Positions 1 through 13,500 of a DNA stretch of 64,000 bases are shown here, one piece after another; the stretch's first letter is position 1, and each line of letters begins with the position of its first letter. The notes beneath the pieces are model-generated. The model was given only the letters and a program-made list of their open reading frames with translations, was not told where the DNA came from and ran no database searches. Position numbers and translations under genes: made by a program. Source of the DNA: Arabidopsis thaliana (Eukaryota > Streptophyta > Magnoliopsida > Brassicales > Brassicaceae); the NCBI RefSeq assembly GCF_000001735.4, contig NC_003076.8, positions 20,029,835 through 20,093,834 of the forward strand, given 5' to 3'.

Positions 1-81
1 CTGGTTTCTCTCGATAGAAATTCATTAGAAGCAACAAATATAGTTAATAGATTTGCTTTCTGTTTTCTATTAATCATATAG

Positions 82-226
82 CAAGAGGTCTGGAGGTTTG
101 GTTGATTATGAGGATGACGAAGATGAGCTAGAGAAGAGTAAAAGACAGAAGCTCAGTTCAACAAGTGAAGGAAATAAGAACACCCCAGAACAAGGTGGTG
201 AAGCTAAGGAACCTGGAGAACTCTAA
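82..226 (+). CDS. Partial: 3'-terminal exon of a PP4R3/SMEK-like gene
   Basis: A splice acceptor AG ends at position 81. It opens a 145-base exon that ends in TAA at 224-226. After one leading base it reads KRSGGLVDYEDDEDELEKSK and continues to a PGEL terminus. The GGLVDYEDDEDE motif followed by a charged, low-complexity tail is typical of the C-terminus of protein phosphatase 4 regulatory subunit 3 (SMEK/PSY2), which targets the PP4 phosphatase in the nucleus. Bases 1-81 look like intron. Everything upstream lies outside the window, so I cannot tell an intact gene from a decayed one. From memory, Arabidopsis SMEK (AT3G06670) lies beside ACLB-1 on chromosome 3, and ACLB-2 is in this window, which fits a duplicated block. 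Confidence 0.55.
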
Positions 227-2147
<1,921 letters not shown>

Positions 2148-3066
2148 ATTGGTTTTAGGAAATCGATAAGTGGATGAAAATTTTCATGCCTTAGAATCAT
2201 TTTAAGCTTCTTAAAGGAAACTCACTGCTATGTTACTTCTTTTTCTTCAAGTTCGATTTTTTCTTTTTGTCAGCCATTTATGGCTTTATGTTGTAACAAA
2301 CTGATAAATCTTTAGAATCTCCTCAAGTTTTCATAGCTCAATAGCTCCTTGGAGAATGTTGTAAACCTAAACGAAATACCTTTGTGTTGTTATGATAGAG
2401 AGATTTTAGTGACTGTTGGTTATAGCATGCATATATTCGAAGGATGGAGGAGGTTTTTTGGCATTCAATGGAAATTATCTATGTACTAGATACTCTGTAA
2501 CAAAAAAATAATAACCACATCAATCCAATACTAATTGGAAAGTAATCAGTTCAAACAAAATTAAAATCATCCCCTGAAACATACAAATATGTGTAATAAA
2601 GTCAAGGGCTTCTTTTGTAAATATCCGTAATTTATCTTCCAGAAATAGTTGCATTAATTATCTCTGTGACTCTGTCCCCAGTCTCCTTCCTCACAGACTG
2701 ATCCCTCTCTCTCCCAAAGTTGCATTAAGTTTTAAACTAGTACAAAGTCTAAGCTTGGAGCTTCCACTTTGTGTTCTCCTTGAAAAGTTTTTACCTTTTT
2801 TCAATCTCTGTTGTTGATACACCTGTAAAGCTCATATTGCACACAAAGTGTTCGATAAAATGCCTAGCCGAAACAAAAATTGCATATAACTGGTTTGTTT
2901 CTCACTCTCTATCCCTCAACTTCTTGAATTTTTTTTCGTAGGAATTCTCTAGAGGTGTTATTTAGGAACATAACGGTTTAATCGTCTCCATTTCGTTGGT
3001 ACTTTAATCATAACAGTTTTGGTTTTGTGATCTTCATTTATAGCTTCTGAGAAAACAAGTGAAAGT
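2148..3066 (+). other. Intergenic: 3'UTR, then leader of the next gene
   Basis: This holds the 3' end of the zinc-knuckle gene (T-rich, ending around 2400) and the promoter and leader of the small gene at 3067. No open frame, repeat or RNA gene is supported. Confidence 0.5.
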
Positions 3067-3917
3067 ATGTTACGGAACATGATGATGCCTTGGAACAGTA
3101 GCGATCACAATGTAGTTGGAATGTTAACAAGGCATTTCGCCACAAAACCAAAACCCAAGATGAAACCGATTGAGCTGAACACACCACCGGAGCAAACTCA
3201 GACGATAACCCGAGTGATCTTTGATATTTTGAAGGATCATGGACCTCTAACCATTGCTGAAACTTGGGATCGTGTCAAGGTATAGACTTTTTACATTACC
3301 ATATGCATTTTTCATTTCTTTTGTTAGAGGTTTTAGATTGACTTTGACAAGTAGAATGATTGTTTCTCAAATCTGTTCCAAAGGTAGAGAGAGTGATATC
3401 TCAAAATCGATTTTGATATAATACTCTTCTTCTACATTACTAGATGGTTTCACTTTCTTTGTTAGAGGTTTTGGACCTGAAATTTTATAACTATAGGTAG
3501 AGAATGTTAAGGTTCATAGACACTGTCTCAAAACCAATTGGTGATGTGTTAAGTAACGATAACTCTTAGAGAAGTGGAATCGTTGTTGGTTAGCTTTCAA
3601 ACAGAGATTATGCAAGTATCATCACCATTGATAGTCAGCACAAAACTGTAGTTTTCAATTTGATAATAATTGGTATAAATGTTTTTGAACAGGAAGTGGG
3701 ATTAAGAGGGCTGACGAGCAAGCGTCACATGAAGATAATACTAAGGTGGATGAGAGAGAGACAGAAGCTGAAGCTGATATGTAACCATGTTGGTCCTCAC
3801 AAGCAATTCTTGTACACTACTTGGTTCACTAAACACAACCCTTCTTCTAAATTCCCCAAGTTACCACCGGAAAATCTCACAGGAAAATCCTCTGGCCACC
3901 CTCCTAAACTTCCCTGA
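3067..3917 (+). CDS. Small probable mitochondrial winged-helix-like protein, AT5G49410
   Basis: Two exons, 3067-3279 and 3693-3917, join in phase 0 (CAAG/gtatag and gaacag/GAAG) to encode 145 aa. The N-terminus is rich in Met, Asn, His and Arg and lacks acidic residues except D13. It contains MLTRHFATKPK, which looks like a mitochondrial presequence with an R-x-F/A-T type cleavage site. The middle (about 47-115) reads as helix-turn-helix followed by a hairpin: ITRVIFDILKDHGPLTIAET, then RGLTSKRHMKIILRWMRERQ, then FLYTTWF. This suggests a winged-helix fold of the kind seen in some mitochondrial ribosome and transcription proteins. The tail is Pro/Lys-rich. I do not recognise a named family. 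The intron falls inside the putative fold, which supports this being a real gene. Confidence 0.8.
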
Positions 3918-4259
3918 GCCGACTCTGTTAAGTTTTAAGGCTTTGTTTCTTGAATCTTCCTCTTACAGTTATTAATGATCACCTTAGTAAAATCAATAGC
4001 ACATATATGTAGCCTGCATCTGAAGATTCCTTGTCTAGATTCTCGTGACAATTGAATATGAAAAGACATGAGATGAAAGTTGATGTTGTTACAGTTGAAG
4101 AATGTGTAAATGATACAACTGCATACCAGTTGGTTAACTTTATGTATATAATCGAAATTTCACCTGATTCTGTTGTCATATTAAAAAGACATGATGATAC
4201 ACTCCTGGAAGTGGATCTATACTCCAAGGACTCACTTTGTTGGTTTTGAATTGGAAATG

Positions 4260-5052
4260 ATGTAGTTGATAGTGAATAATGGATTGATCTTAATCAAAGC
4301 GGTGGAAAGACGATGAATGGGGATGGCGACGAGATCGAGTGGATGCAGCGGAATGAAAGGGGAACGAATTGTACTTCCAAGAGTGATGAAAGACTCTTAG
4401 ACTACGAGCTTGGATCCAACTTAGATATTACACACTAAGAAGAAAACAAGTTGAAAAGATACTACACACTTTTCAGATCAAACAAGTGAAAGAGAAAGTT
4501 TTTGATTAAAATGTTTGATGATTACAAATGAGAACTACAATGAGTTTATATAGGAGAGGAGGAAGAAGGGGAAGAGGTGAGAGAAGAAAGACATGCAAGA
4601 GCATGCACAAGTACACACTCATGCAAAGAGTTTTGGAAATAACAAAAACAATAAATGCAAAGTTTGAAGAGAAAATAGAAAATGGGCCACGGCATTGTGA
4701 GTGGGCCTTGGACCACGAATTGAGCTGATAAAGGGAGGCTTGAAAGTGTTCCTTAGGCCTCATTAAAAACCTTGTCAAGAAAACCCATTGGGACAAAACT
4801 TGATAAGGGAAAAAGAATGCATAAGCAACACTTAACCCTTTACCGAGCCTCTTGAGCCGTGATCACTATGAAGGAGGATTGAGTCACGTCTTCTTGATTC
4901 TTCTTTAGCTCCTTGAGTAGTCCATTGATAGCTTGGTTGAACTTCTTAGATTTTGATCTTGTTAGAGGACCCGCCAGAACGATTAATGCTTCCTCCGGTA
5001 CAAGCTGCTTCTCGTCTTTTTGTGGTTCAAGTGGTTTGGTTGCCTTGGTCAT
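4260..5052 (-). mobile_element. Relic of an LTR retrotransposon (minus strand)
   Basis: On the minus strand, 5052 to 4840 encodes about 70 aa including GPLTRSKSKKFNQAINGLLK, which resembles the conserved segment near the end of many plant Ty3/gypsy polyproteins. Below it, 4800-4740 reads TTTTTCCCTTATCAAG, then a CCAATGGGTTTTC segment, then AAGGTTTTTAATGAGGC, a sequence typical of plant retroelement LTRs. A TATA-like TATATAAACTC follows near 4545, then a transcribed-looking stretch, and a possible primer-binding region TTGGATCCAAGCTCG near 4420. No integrase or reverse transcriptase is present. Both outer boundaries are uncertain. Confidence 0.5.
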
Positions 5053-5331
5053 GTTCTCATCGCATGAGTTTGGACTTGAAACTACAAATACAAAACATAG
5101 AAACAGAAGACAAATATTATCATTAAACCAAACTGATGAAGCAGAGAACCAGTTTGATTTCGATCAATTTCCCTCATACATATATGTATGGAAAACTGAT
5201 CGAGGTCAAACCAGACCCTTTCATTCATTACATTGCTAAAACATATCTGTAACCAAAATTAGCAGAATCAATACATACATATAATAAAGAAGTAACTAGA
5301 AGTTAGTTTGAAAACTGCAGAGAAATTATCT

Positions 5332-6336
5332 TCAAAGTGCTGAAATAGTGTTTGCAAAGTCTTTGAAACAATCAGAGAATCGTAGATTATCTCCATCCAA
5401 ACATCTCTGAAAATAAGAAAACGGAGTTAGATCCACCGAGACTTGATCATCAACAACAGCGTTCAAAATACTTGCACTAATCTCCTGATGAGTAGTGTTG
5501 TCCGAAAACCAATCATTTAGCGCGCTCTCAAAAGGCGTGTCGAAGCCAATGTCTTGATCGTAATCCAGGTTCATTTCAGGTAAAGCAGCGTTGTTATCCA
5601 TAACACAAAAAGTTTCACAAATCGAGCGAATCTGATCTTGTTCTTCAGTGATCTCATTGAAATTTTCAGGTGAATTATCAGGGACGCAACAAATTGCAGA
5701 AGTACTCGACTGAATATTTAGGGTTTGATTTGGCTCTTGAGTAATCTCGTTGAGATTTTCTGGGATGCAACAAATTGGAGAAGCGGACTGAAGAATTAGG
5801 GTTTGATCATGAGTTTCGTGGTCTGAAACAAAATCGCACTTGTCGTTGTTCTTCAGGTCCTCGCGATCATTAACGAAAGCTTGATTACAGGCTAAAGCTT
5901 CATCCGCACGCAATTCCTTGAGATTCCTCAACAGCGTCCGCATAGAGTCGATCGCTTCACTAATCTCTTGAGGATTCTCCGATCTGGCAAGGCTCTCGTC
6001 GTTCCACCAAAAACCTAACCCTAGATTATTGCGAGTCAAACAGATACCAACGTCCTCCCTCGTCTCTTTGTTATCCTTCGGAACAGGACGTTGTCCGGAG
6101 AGAAAAGCAGAGACAACGGCATCAACAGAGGAGTGACCGAAAGAGTAGAAGGATACGTTGGATTCAGAAGAAGGAGGAGTCGCTAAGATAGCGATCTGTG
6201 CGTCTGAGAGAAGACAAAGCTGAGAGGCTTTGCTATAGAGACCTTCACGGCGTTTGGTGCAGGTAACCCTAAGGGAATCTCTCTTCTGTATCGTCTCAAT
6301 CGCAATCTTCCTCTTCGTGCCACCTTTTTTCACCAT
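5332..6336 (-). CDS. AGL84: Type I MADS-box transcription factor AGL84 (AT5G49420)
   Basis: An intronless 334 aa protein. The MADS domain occupies about residues 1-60 (MVKKGGTKRKIAIETIQKRD, then RVTCTKRREGLYSKASQLCL and LSDAQIAIL). It is followed by FYSFGHSSVDAVVSAFLSGQ, with no K-box, as expected of type I MADS proteins, many of which act in gametophyte or endosperm. Residues 100-145 (NLGLGFWWNDE) are shared with AGL83 at 45608. Residues about 178-200 and 204-230 form an internal duplication (QTL-ICC-P-NEIT pattern). The C-terminus (about 250-334) has no counterpart in AGL83. The AGL84 name and locus are from memory; the family assignment is secure from sequence. Confidence 0.92.
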   Translation of the reverse strand: MVKKGGTKRKIAIETIQKRDSLRVTCTKRREGLYSKASQLCLLSDAQIAILATPPSSESNVSFYSFGHSSVDAVVSAFLSGQRPVPKDNKETREDVGICLTRNNLGLGFWWNDESLARSENPQEISEAIDSMRTLLRNLKELRADEALACNQAFVNDREDLKNNDKCDFVSDHETHDQTLILQSASPICCIPENLNEITQEPNQTLNIQSSTSAICCVPDNSPENFNEITEEQDQIRSICETFCVMDNNAALPEMNLDYDQDIGFDTPFESALNDWFSDNTTHQEISASILNAVVDDQVSVDLTPFSYFQRCLDGDNLRFSDCFKDFANTISAL

Positions 6337-6540
6337 TCTGATTGATTTTTCTCAATTTTGTTGAGTGTGGAGAAAGATAATTGAAAAGTGAAGGCTTCTT
6401 CTATCTCTCAGTCTCATATATATAAGGGAAATATCGAAACCCCATATCAATATCATCCACCTAAACCGATTAAACCACATGGACCGTAATCTTGTATGGG
6501 CTAAGCCCAACTATCCACCAGAATCCTTTTTTAGTGCAGT
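6337..6540 (-). promoter_or_regulatory. AGL84 promoter, paralogous to the AGL83 promoter
   Basis: Read on the minus strand, this contains GGATTCTGGTGGATAGTTGG, AGCCCATACAA, TTTAGGTGGATGAT, GGTTTCGATATTTCC, a TATATATATGAGA TATA-like stretch, and TCAATTATCTTTCTCCAC, ending with AATCAGA just before the ATG. The same blocks occur in the same order upstream of the AGL83 start (45205-45607), so the duplication that made the two genes included the promoter. Confidence 0.7.
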
Positions 6541-7503
6541 CTTATTTATTTTTATTTTGATAATTTTTAGTTATTGTATTATGATTCAGATTTATTTGGA
6601 GATATTTTTATTTTTCAAAAAATATTATTTTGCTAGATTCTACAAAAAAAATTTTGTCAGATTATTATGAGAGAGACAAACAAATATATAGCTGGTTCTT
6701 CACATTATCGTGTTCATTCTTTCTGGTTCTTCACTCCTTAAAATGTGGCTATGGAGTTGACAAAGGTGACCTGGTAGCAGAAGAAAACTTTGTTAAAGAC
6801 CTACTGAAAAACAATAGTCCATCAAATAAAACTAACAAAAAAGCCTATCAGCTATCCTAAACACACAAAACTCAAAATATCAATACCAAGAAGAAACAAT
6901 TGTAATTGGTGACTATAGAACAAACCTTGAGAGAGGGTCATCAACATATAATCACTGACTGATTTCATTGGAGCTTAACCTTGACAGTGTTTCAAAAACA
7001 CCTAGCAATATCTATCACTCAGTTTACTACCACTGTCTAGAGCAACCAAATCGTCCAGACTTTCTATAAAAACGTTGTTTCTTAGTATTCATCAATTTTT
7101 TGTCAAAAATATTTGCAATTATACTGTTTTTGTCTTGATCATCTATTGTAGACTGGATATTTGCACATGTAATGTCAACAATTTCATCTGTTGTTGTACC
7201 ATTAGCAGAAAAAGAAATGATTCTCAAATTTGGGGTTGGTCAGTCAACAGAAGATGATTCCAAAGCATCAAACGTTTTTGACCTCTCCTCCAATTTCTCT
7301 TTACATACAATTTCAAAAAGAAAAAGATTATCTCCAACTAAACCCTAAACCTAAAATTTTCTAACTGAAGGAAAAAAAATCCCCTAAAATTCTCTTCTGC
7401 CATTAGAACCAGAGTTTTTAAAGAATTGCAGGAAACCTAACTAAATAATTTGGAAACATGAGAAAAAAAAACATCAGTTTATCTACATAGGCGCGATGAT
7501 AAG
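6541..7503. other. Intergenic between AGL84 and the WD40-bromodomain gene
   Basis: AT-rich sequence. Part of the right side (about 7260-7503) should be the 3'UTR of the minus-strand WD40-bromodomain gene. Short open frames (6479-6860, 7027-7257) have no recognisable content and no support. Confidence 0.4.
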
Positions 7504-10500
7504 CTACGAAGAAGGTAGCGTCCGGTCGAACCAGTTAGAGAGATTTGAGATTTTGGCTGCTACACTTTTATTTCGACCAAAGAAAGTCTCTGCATTGGAC
7601 AACATAACTGATACGTCGTGTCGTAATGCTTCCACACTTCGGTAATAGTTGTTCTCAAGCCTTGATCTGATTACTTCAAGAGACAAAGGAACTGGGAACC
7701 TGCAGAATGAATCCATAGAACAAAACCATGTCAGCTTTGGCTCCACCAAAGACTCTTCCAGGGTTGTAGAAATTTACCTGTTGGAGTAGCTGGAATTTCC
7801 CACGGTCTGGTTCAGTTTTCGGAGGCCAAAAGAATCCTGAAACAAATTAGCCCACATTATATCAATATTGTTAGTTCTTGGGATAATGTTGTGTCTTAAT
7901 CCACTAAGCTTTAGAATGTGATCTATAAACCAACTAAGCTAATGTAAACATGGGCCTAAGCTCTTTGGGTGAAGTCTGAATTTGGTGGGGAGGATAGGCT
8001 AGATTTAACACCATGAGATATTATATTCATTAGGATCACATACCTGGGTTCTCTTGTCTGAAGTCTCTAACTTTGTTAAGGCCGAGAGCAAACGGTTTCG
8101 TTGCTCATCATCAATGTGAGGCTGCTCCCACTTGGTATCTGCATCAAAAAGCTCCCAGGGACTGTGAAGATGTGTCTCGGCAGGGTCACTCTTGTACTTA
8201 ACTGTGTACCTCTCCCACGGACTATCAGGAAAATCAGGTGATTTGGGTTTCACAGCTAGAATCCGTCCTTCCCACCAACTACCATCTTCTTCGCCTTCGT
8301 CTCTCCACCAAACTTTACACTTGTCCCTGCAAGTCCAGTTCCTCTGTATTGCTGCTTCATACCGACTTCTTTCCACAAGAAAATCTGGAAACGTCACCAC
8401 TTCAGGCAACGTAAGTTTGAAAGCTTTGTTGAACACTTCGGAGTTTGGATCGATGACCTTAAGTATCATTTTGCAGCAGCTATCCCCAGAACCAGGCAGA
8501 GTTGCATATTCAAGACTTTCCACTTTACAAATTTCTACAGCCTTTATATTTCCTCCTTTTATTGATGTCCAAGGAGCCACTTCCCTCAGGGAGCTAAAGT
8601 TTAAGTATTCTTGATGCCCCTGAAAGATAAGAGTAACAGCCGCAGATAAGAGAACTGATACCAAAGGTCGACTAAACGAAACAACAGATAAGATTACCCT
8701 CAAAACTTACCTGTCGCAAATACGCAACTTCATCCCCCATTTGTGGAATATAACGAGAACCCTCTTCATGTATCGATAATGTCAACCAGGATACATTTTC
8801 TATTAACTGCTGAGGCTTCTTTGTTTCAATAGGTTTAGTTTCACTAAAGGGATAAGTAGACTTTCTATTTCTTGTGGATCTCAACCGAAGTGTTGCTCCA
8901 GAAGCGGATCTCAATTCTTCCTGAGAGTTTTGGTTTCCACGTGAATCACTTATTTTATCTTGGATGTGGGTCAAACTGCCTTCCGACTTCTCTAATCCAT
9001 TCAACTCAGTCCCATGGAACCCATTAGAGGCACCTTCATGGGACTTAGAGCCACTACCATGATCCTGACTACAAGAACCTGGACTGACTTCTTTAGTAAG
9101 AGCAGCATCCCTGTCTAAGTTGTTCTTATGCTTCCGTGACTTTCGTCTATAGACAAAATCAAACATCCGTTTAGGATGTGAGTGTGACACAGGAACATCA
9201 TTAGCAATTGAGAGCGCATCACAGATCTGAGGATTTAATTCCAGAACACAATCATTTCGCAGAGATATCTCTGTCCCAACCACACCATCCTTTTGACAGT
9301 CCAATGTCAAATCACATTTAGCATCTTCAAAACCATCATTTAATGCATCAGAGCCACCAGTCTCTTGATCTATTGATAAGGATTTTCCTTCTTGCCTCAA
9401 AGATGTATCCGGAGCCCTTGAAACTCTCTTGGAGCGTATCTTCAATGTCGTTGAGATTGGTGGAAGGCTATCTATTAGATCGTGCCGGTGGGTTACATTT
9501 TGAGAACTATTAGAGGCCTTGTCATCAGCCACTCGACTTGGTGACCCATCCAGTTCTGGATATCGCTTCCCACCATTTGGCAAACCATTAGAGATCACCG
9601 TGTCAGTGTCAACTGCCATGTCATCTATATCTGTTTTCAATTCCAAACAACTAGGTGCTGTAACACCATTTCCACGGTGATTTGAGTCTTCCTTAACATT
9701 ATTTTCCTTTCCCTCCGGGTCAGAGCCCATAAGTTCATGCGATGATATTGCTTCACCTCTTATTCGCTTTGTTGTACGAGCCTTAACCATTCCCCATTTG
9801 ACTTTACTTACATCTAGCCCTTCAAATTGGTTCCCAGGAATCCTCGAGTCTTCAGTACAGCCGTTCCCTAAAGTTGGACTTGGAACATCACAAGATGATC
9901 CAGGTAGGTTCTCCAGTAAGGTAAGCTTATCTGAATTCCTAACAGGAAATCTAAGAACCAATCTCCTCCTTTCAGCAGTATGAGTTTCTCTGATATCACA
10001 TTGTTGAGCCCCATCATCAGAATCACATACGAGGATAGTTTTCCCCTTCGATTGCTTCCCATGCCCATTTAACAAAGCTACTTCAAGTTCACTATCCCCA
10101 GTACCTGAGTCTTGTGTTGTCGATTCACTTTCTGATGAATCACTCAATTCAGAGACTTCCTCCTCTTCTGCATCTTTAGATGTACCTGTAATCTTAGAAA
10201 ACCAAGAGAGAGCATTTCGTGCAGCTGCTCGCCTAGGTCTAGACGATTTAGATTTTGAAGATTTCCTCTTCGATTCTTTACGACCACTCCTAGATTTTCT
10301 GGTACGTTTTTTGTTGCTTGGAGCTCCCTCAAGCTCATCAAAGTTCCTCTTTTTGACACGCCTACCCGAAGAAGTCATGATCCCAGCCTGGTAAAGAGGT
10401 TAAAAGGGATTAGAAGCCTATTTAGGCACAAGATCAAAGCAATATTACAAAATACTCACTTCTTTCTTATGTTTTTTCCTTTTGGATCTTCTAAGGCTAT

Positions 10501-13500
10501 TCTGATGATCATCATCCTCATAGCTTTCACCAGAACTGGAACCTGACTCACCAGAGGTTGAAGAATTTAAACATTCTTGCTCTTTTCCAGACGAATACTC
10601 CTCTGGCACATTGTATTCAGAGTCGTTTTCATCACTTAAGATATCAACTTCTGGTTCCCACTCCATTACATCTATAAACTCTGGCAACGGTTCGGCTAAG
10701 TCTAGATCTGCCAGAGGTGGCATTTGGTAATCTCGATCTAAAGTGATATCTGGCCCGACAGCAAGCTTCAAAGAAGATGGTCGCCATTCTTTGCCTAAGG
10801 CGCCGAGTCGCCGTTTCTGAAACGTGGTCTGATATGGCTCTTCATATGGAATCATCCCTAAAATGCAGAACAATAGAGAGTGAATAAAATATGCTTATCC
10901 TAAGTGGAAGGATCCACAAAGCATTTAGAATCATAGTAAAAGAAATTAAAACCTGAATCACAAAGAGGATCCTCCATATTTCGGCGATAAGGTTGAAGCT
11001 GAGATTCCTGAATCAAAGTTTTCCAATGCCAATTAGTGATTACATTATAAGTAGAACCACTCGAAGGGGAAGAAAAGATGAGCTCCTTACCTGGTCAAGG
11101 ACATTACCATATGTGTCCTGAATTAATGGACGATAATCCCCCAGGAAGAACTGCAAGATGCACAGAGCAGATATAAGAAAATTCTATTTTTGCATATGAT
11201 ATTGATGAAGCCAGCTAGCTTAGAGGAGGTAACTGGGGCAAGTAGAACTAAAATATTTCTATAATGTTTAGTAGGAATGTATGGATGTGAATGTTTCCTA
11301 TATCTTCTCTACGGTTTTATTGGTTTAAACCCTATACACAGAGATCTTTAATGTTTATTGAATGTTTTGATAGAAAGGAGATATTGTCCTCTCCGATTAA
11401 CGGAATTAGTTGAAGTACAGTAATGAAGCTTTCTCCACAATTGAAGTTATATTGGTACCTGATCATATTTAGCGTCTTTTTGAGAATCCCCTTGGCCAGT
11501 ACTTAATATGTACAATTGGCCCACATCATCTGAAAGTATAATTGAAGTTCCATCCCTACATTATGAAGATACAGATTAGCAATCTGATGGAGTAGGAGCA
11601 TAAGGAGTACAGCCCAAAACCTATTTGCTTACGGTGAAAACTTCCCATCAACCAACTTGTAGTGTGAAATGTCGTATATTTGTATAGGTATGCCTTCCCA
11701 TATCTAGAGGAAGAGAACAAGTGCTTTAGTAATATAGATGCTGAAGAAGAAGGGTTTAGACAGTGAGGAAGGTAAAACTTACATCCCACACTATTGTTTT
11801 TCCATCATAGCCAGCACTCATAGCTATACGAGGATTGAATGGATGGACGTCCATAACATATGTCTACAATCAAAAAGTAACATGTTGATAACGGTAATAC
11901 AAGGAACAAAGAGGAAATCATATCTGGAACACTAAAACAGAAACCAGACTAACTTTACTAGTCATACTTTACAGACTATAACAAGGCATAAATGACATTA
12001 AGTAGAGTTGGGACTTGGGAGTGTTTCCAGAAAACGAAAAGAAATTAACTTATGGTTGAAATAATGCAGAGCATTATGGTCTTCTTAACAGAATTATGAT
12101 TTTTCATTATTTTAGGCATGGGCAGAAATTTCTTGCTTTTTCTTCTTTAACGTACACAGGTCAAAAGTTTTTGCAATTCCCAAACCTGCCTTAAGAGAGA
12201 AAGAGAAATATACAGAAGGGATCAAGCACTCACAGATGCTGTATGACCAGTCAAAGAATGTACCAAGCTACCATCAGAGGCATTCCACACGCATATTCTA
12301 CAATCTTTAACATACAAATTGATTCTAGTTAGAAAGAGTGCAGCGTTCTAGAAATCGACCTGGATAAACTCATAGCCATTAAGAGTGTCAAAATAGTATT
12401 ACCCATAATAGCGGCAAGGACAAAACGATTATCCAGACTCCAAGCAATCATGTTAACCCCACGGGGTGTAGGTAGGATCCTTTGACGTGGCCCCCCTCTA
12501 GGAGGTTGAGGGGGCATGGGCGGAGGTGGAACCTTGAGATGATATGCTCGTGTCCATCGGCAGCTTTTTCCCTGAAAGGCACAAGTAAAGATCTGATTTT
12601 CTGCTCCTATGAAAATATACAATATGTAAATAAACTATTAAAGTCGCAGTTATCTTAGCAAAACTGAATGTTACATGAGATCTCCGTAATCTTGGGATCC
12701 AAATGATTGCACTACCATCACGAGAGCATGTAACTATGTTATCATGACAAAACCTAGAAAAGACACCATGTCAAAAACAAAAAAAAACATTAGAAAAAGG
12801 TGAAAAGTTAATAGTAGTTGCATGATTATCTAGTTGCAGCAGAGAACACACACCAGGAATTCTTAAATTTTGGAACATTCTCGTCTTTTGAGTAGTCAGT
12901 TACAGAAAATTTAGACCCCGCAGCACAACCACTGGAAAGCACAACAGCAAATGAATAGGATCAAGACAATTAGGATCTCATGAGAAAAGTAATTTCAAAA
13001 GTGAATAGCCAACCTGAACTGAACATAATTAACATCATTCTCATGTCCAGCCAGAACATCCATCTCATGATTTGGCTGCTCTGGATCATCAGTATTGGTC
13101 TTATTAGCACTCCAAACCTGTAACCAAAGAAAACACCTTTTGTAAATTAAGTGAATCCTAATTTGGCAAAAACCTTATGTGGATTTGCAATATTTGACTC
13201 AAACCAAGATGCAGTCAGAAAACATTTTTCAGTACCGAGTATACTCTAGCAAGAGTGTCAGAACTGCCAGTGACAAAGACAGATCCACTAGCATTGAATG
13301 CACAGCAAAAGATTTGGTGACTCTGCTGAGCATTACTAGAAGAAGGGCCACTGTTCTTTCCTGGAATAGGATTCCCAAGTCAGTCCTACAGCTTCCAATA
13401 AGTCAACGCAAAATAATTTAACTATGAACGTAAAGCAATCACCATCAGGACTAGGAGGCCTAGGGACATATATCCGGGGAGCAAATTGGGCTCCCCGGGC

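Noticed and set aside
4052..4249. 65 aa plus-strand frame downstream of the small mitochondrial-type gene
   Set aside because: No start context, domain or splice link; the overlapping minus frame is equally long.
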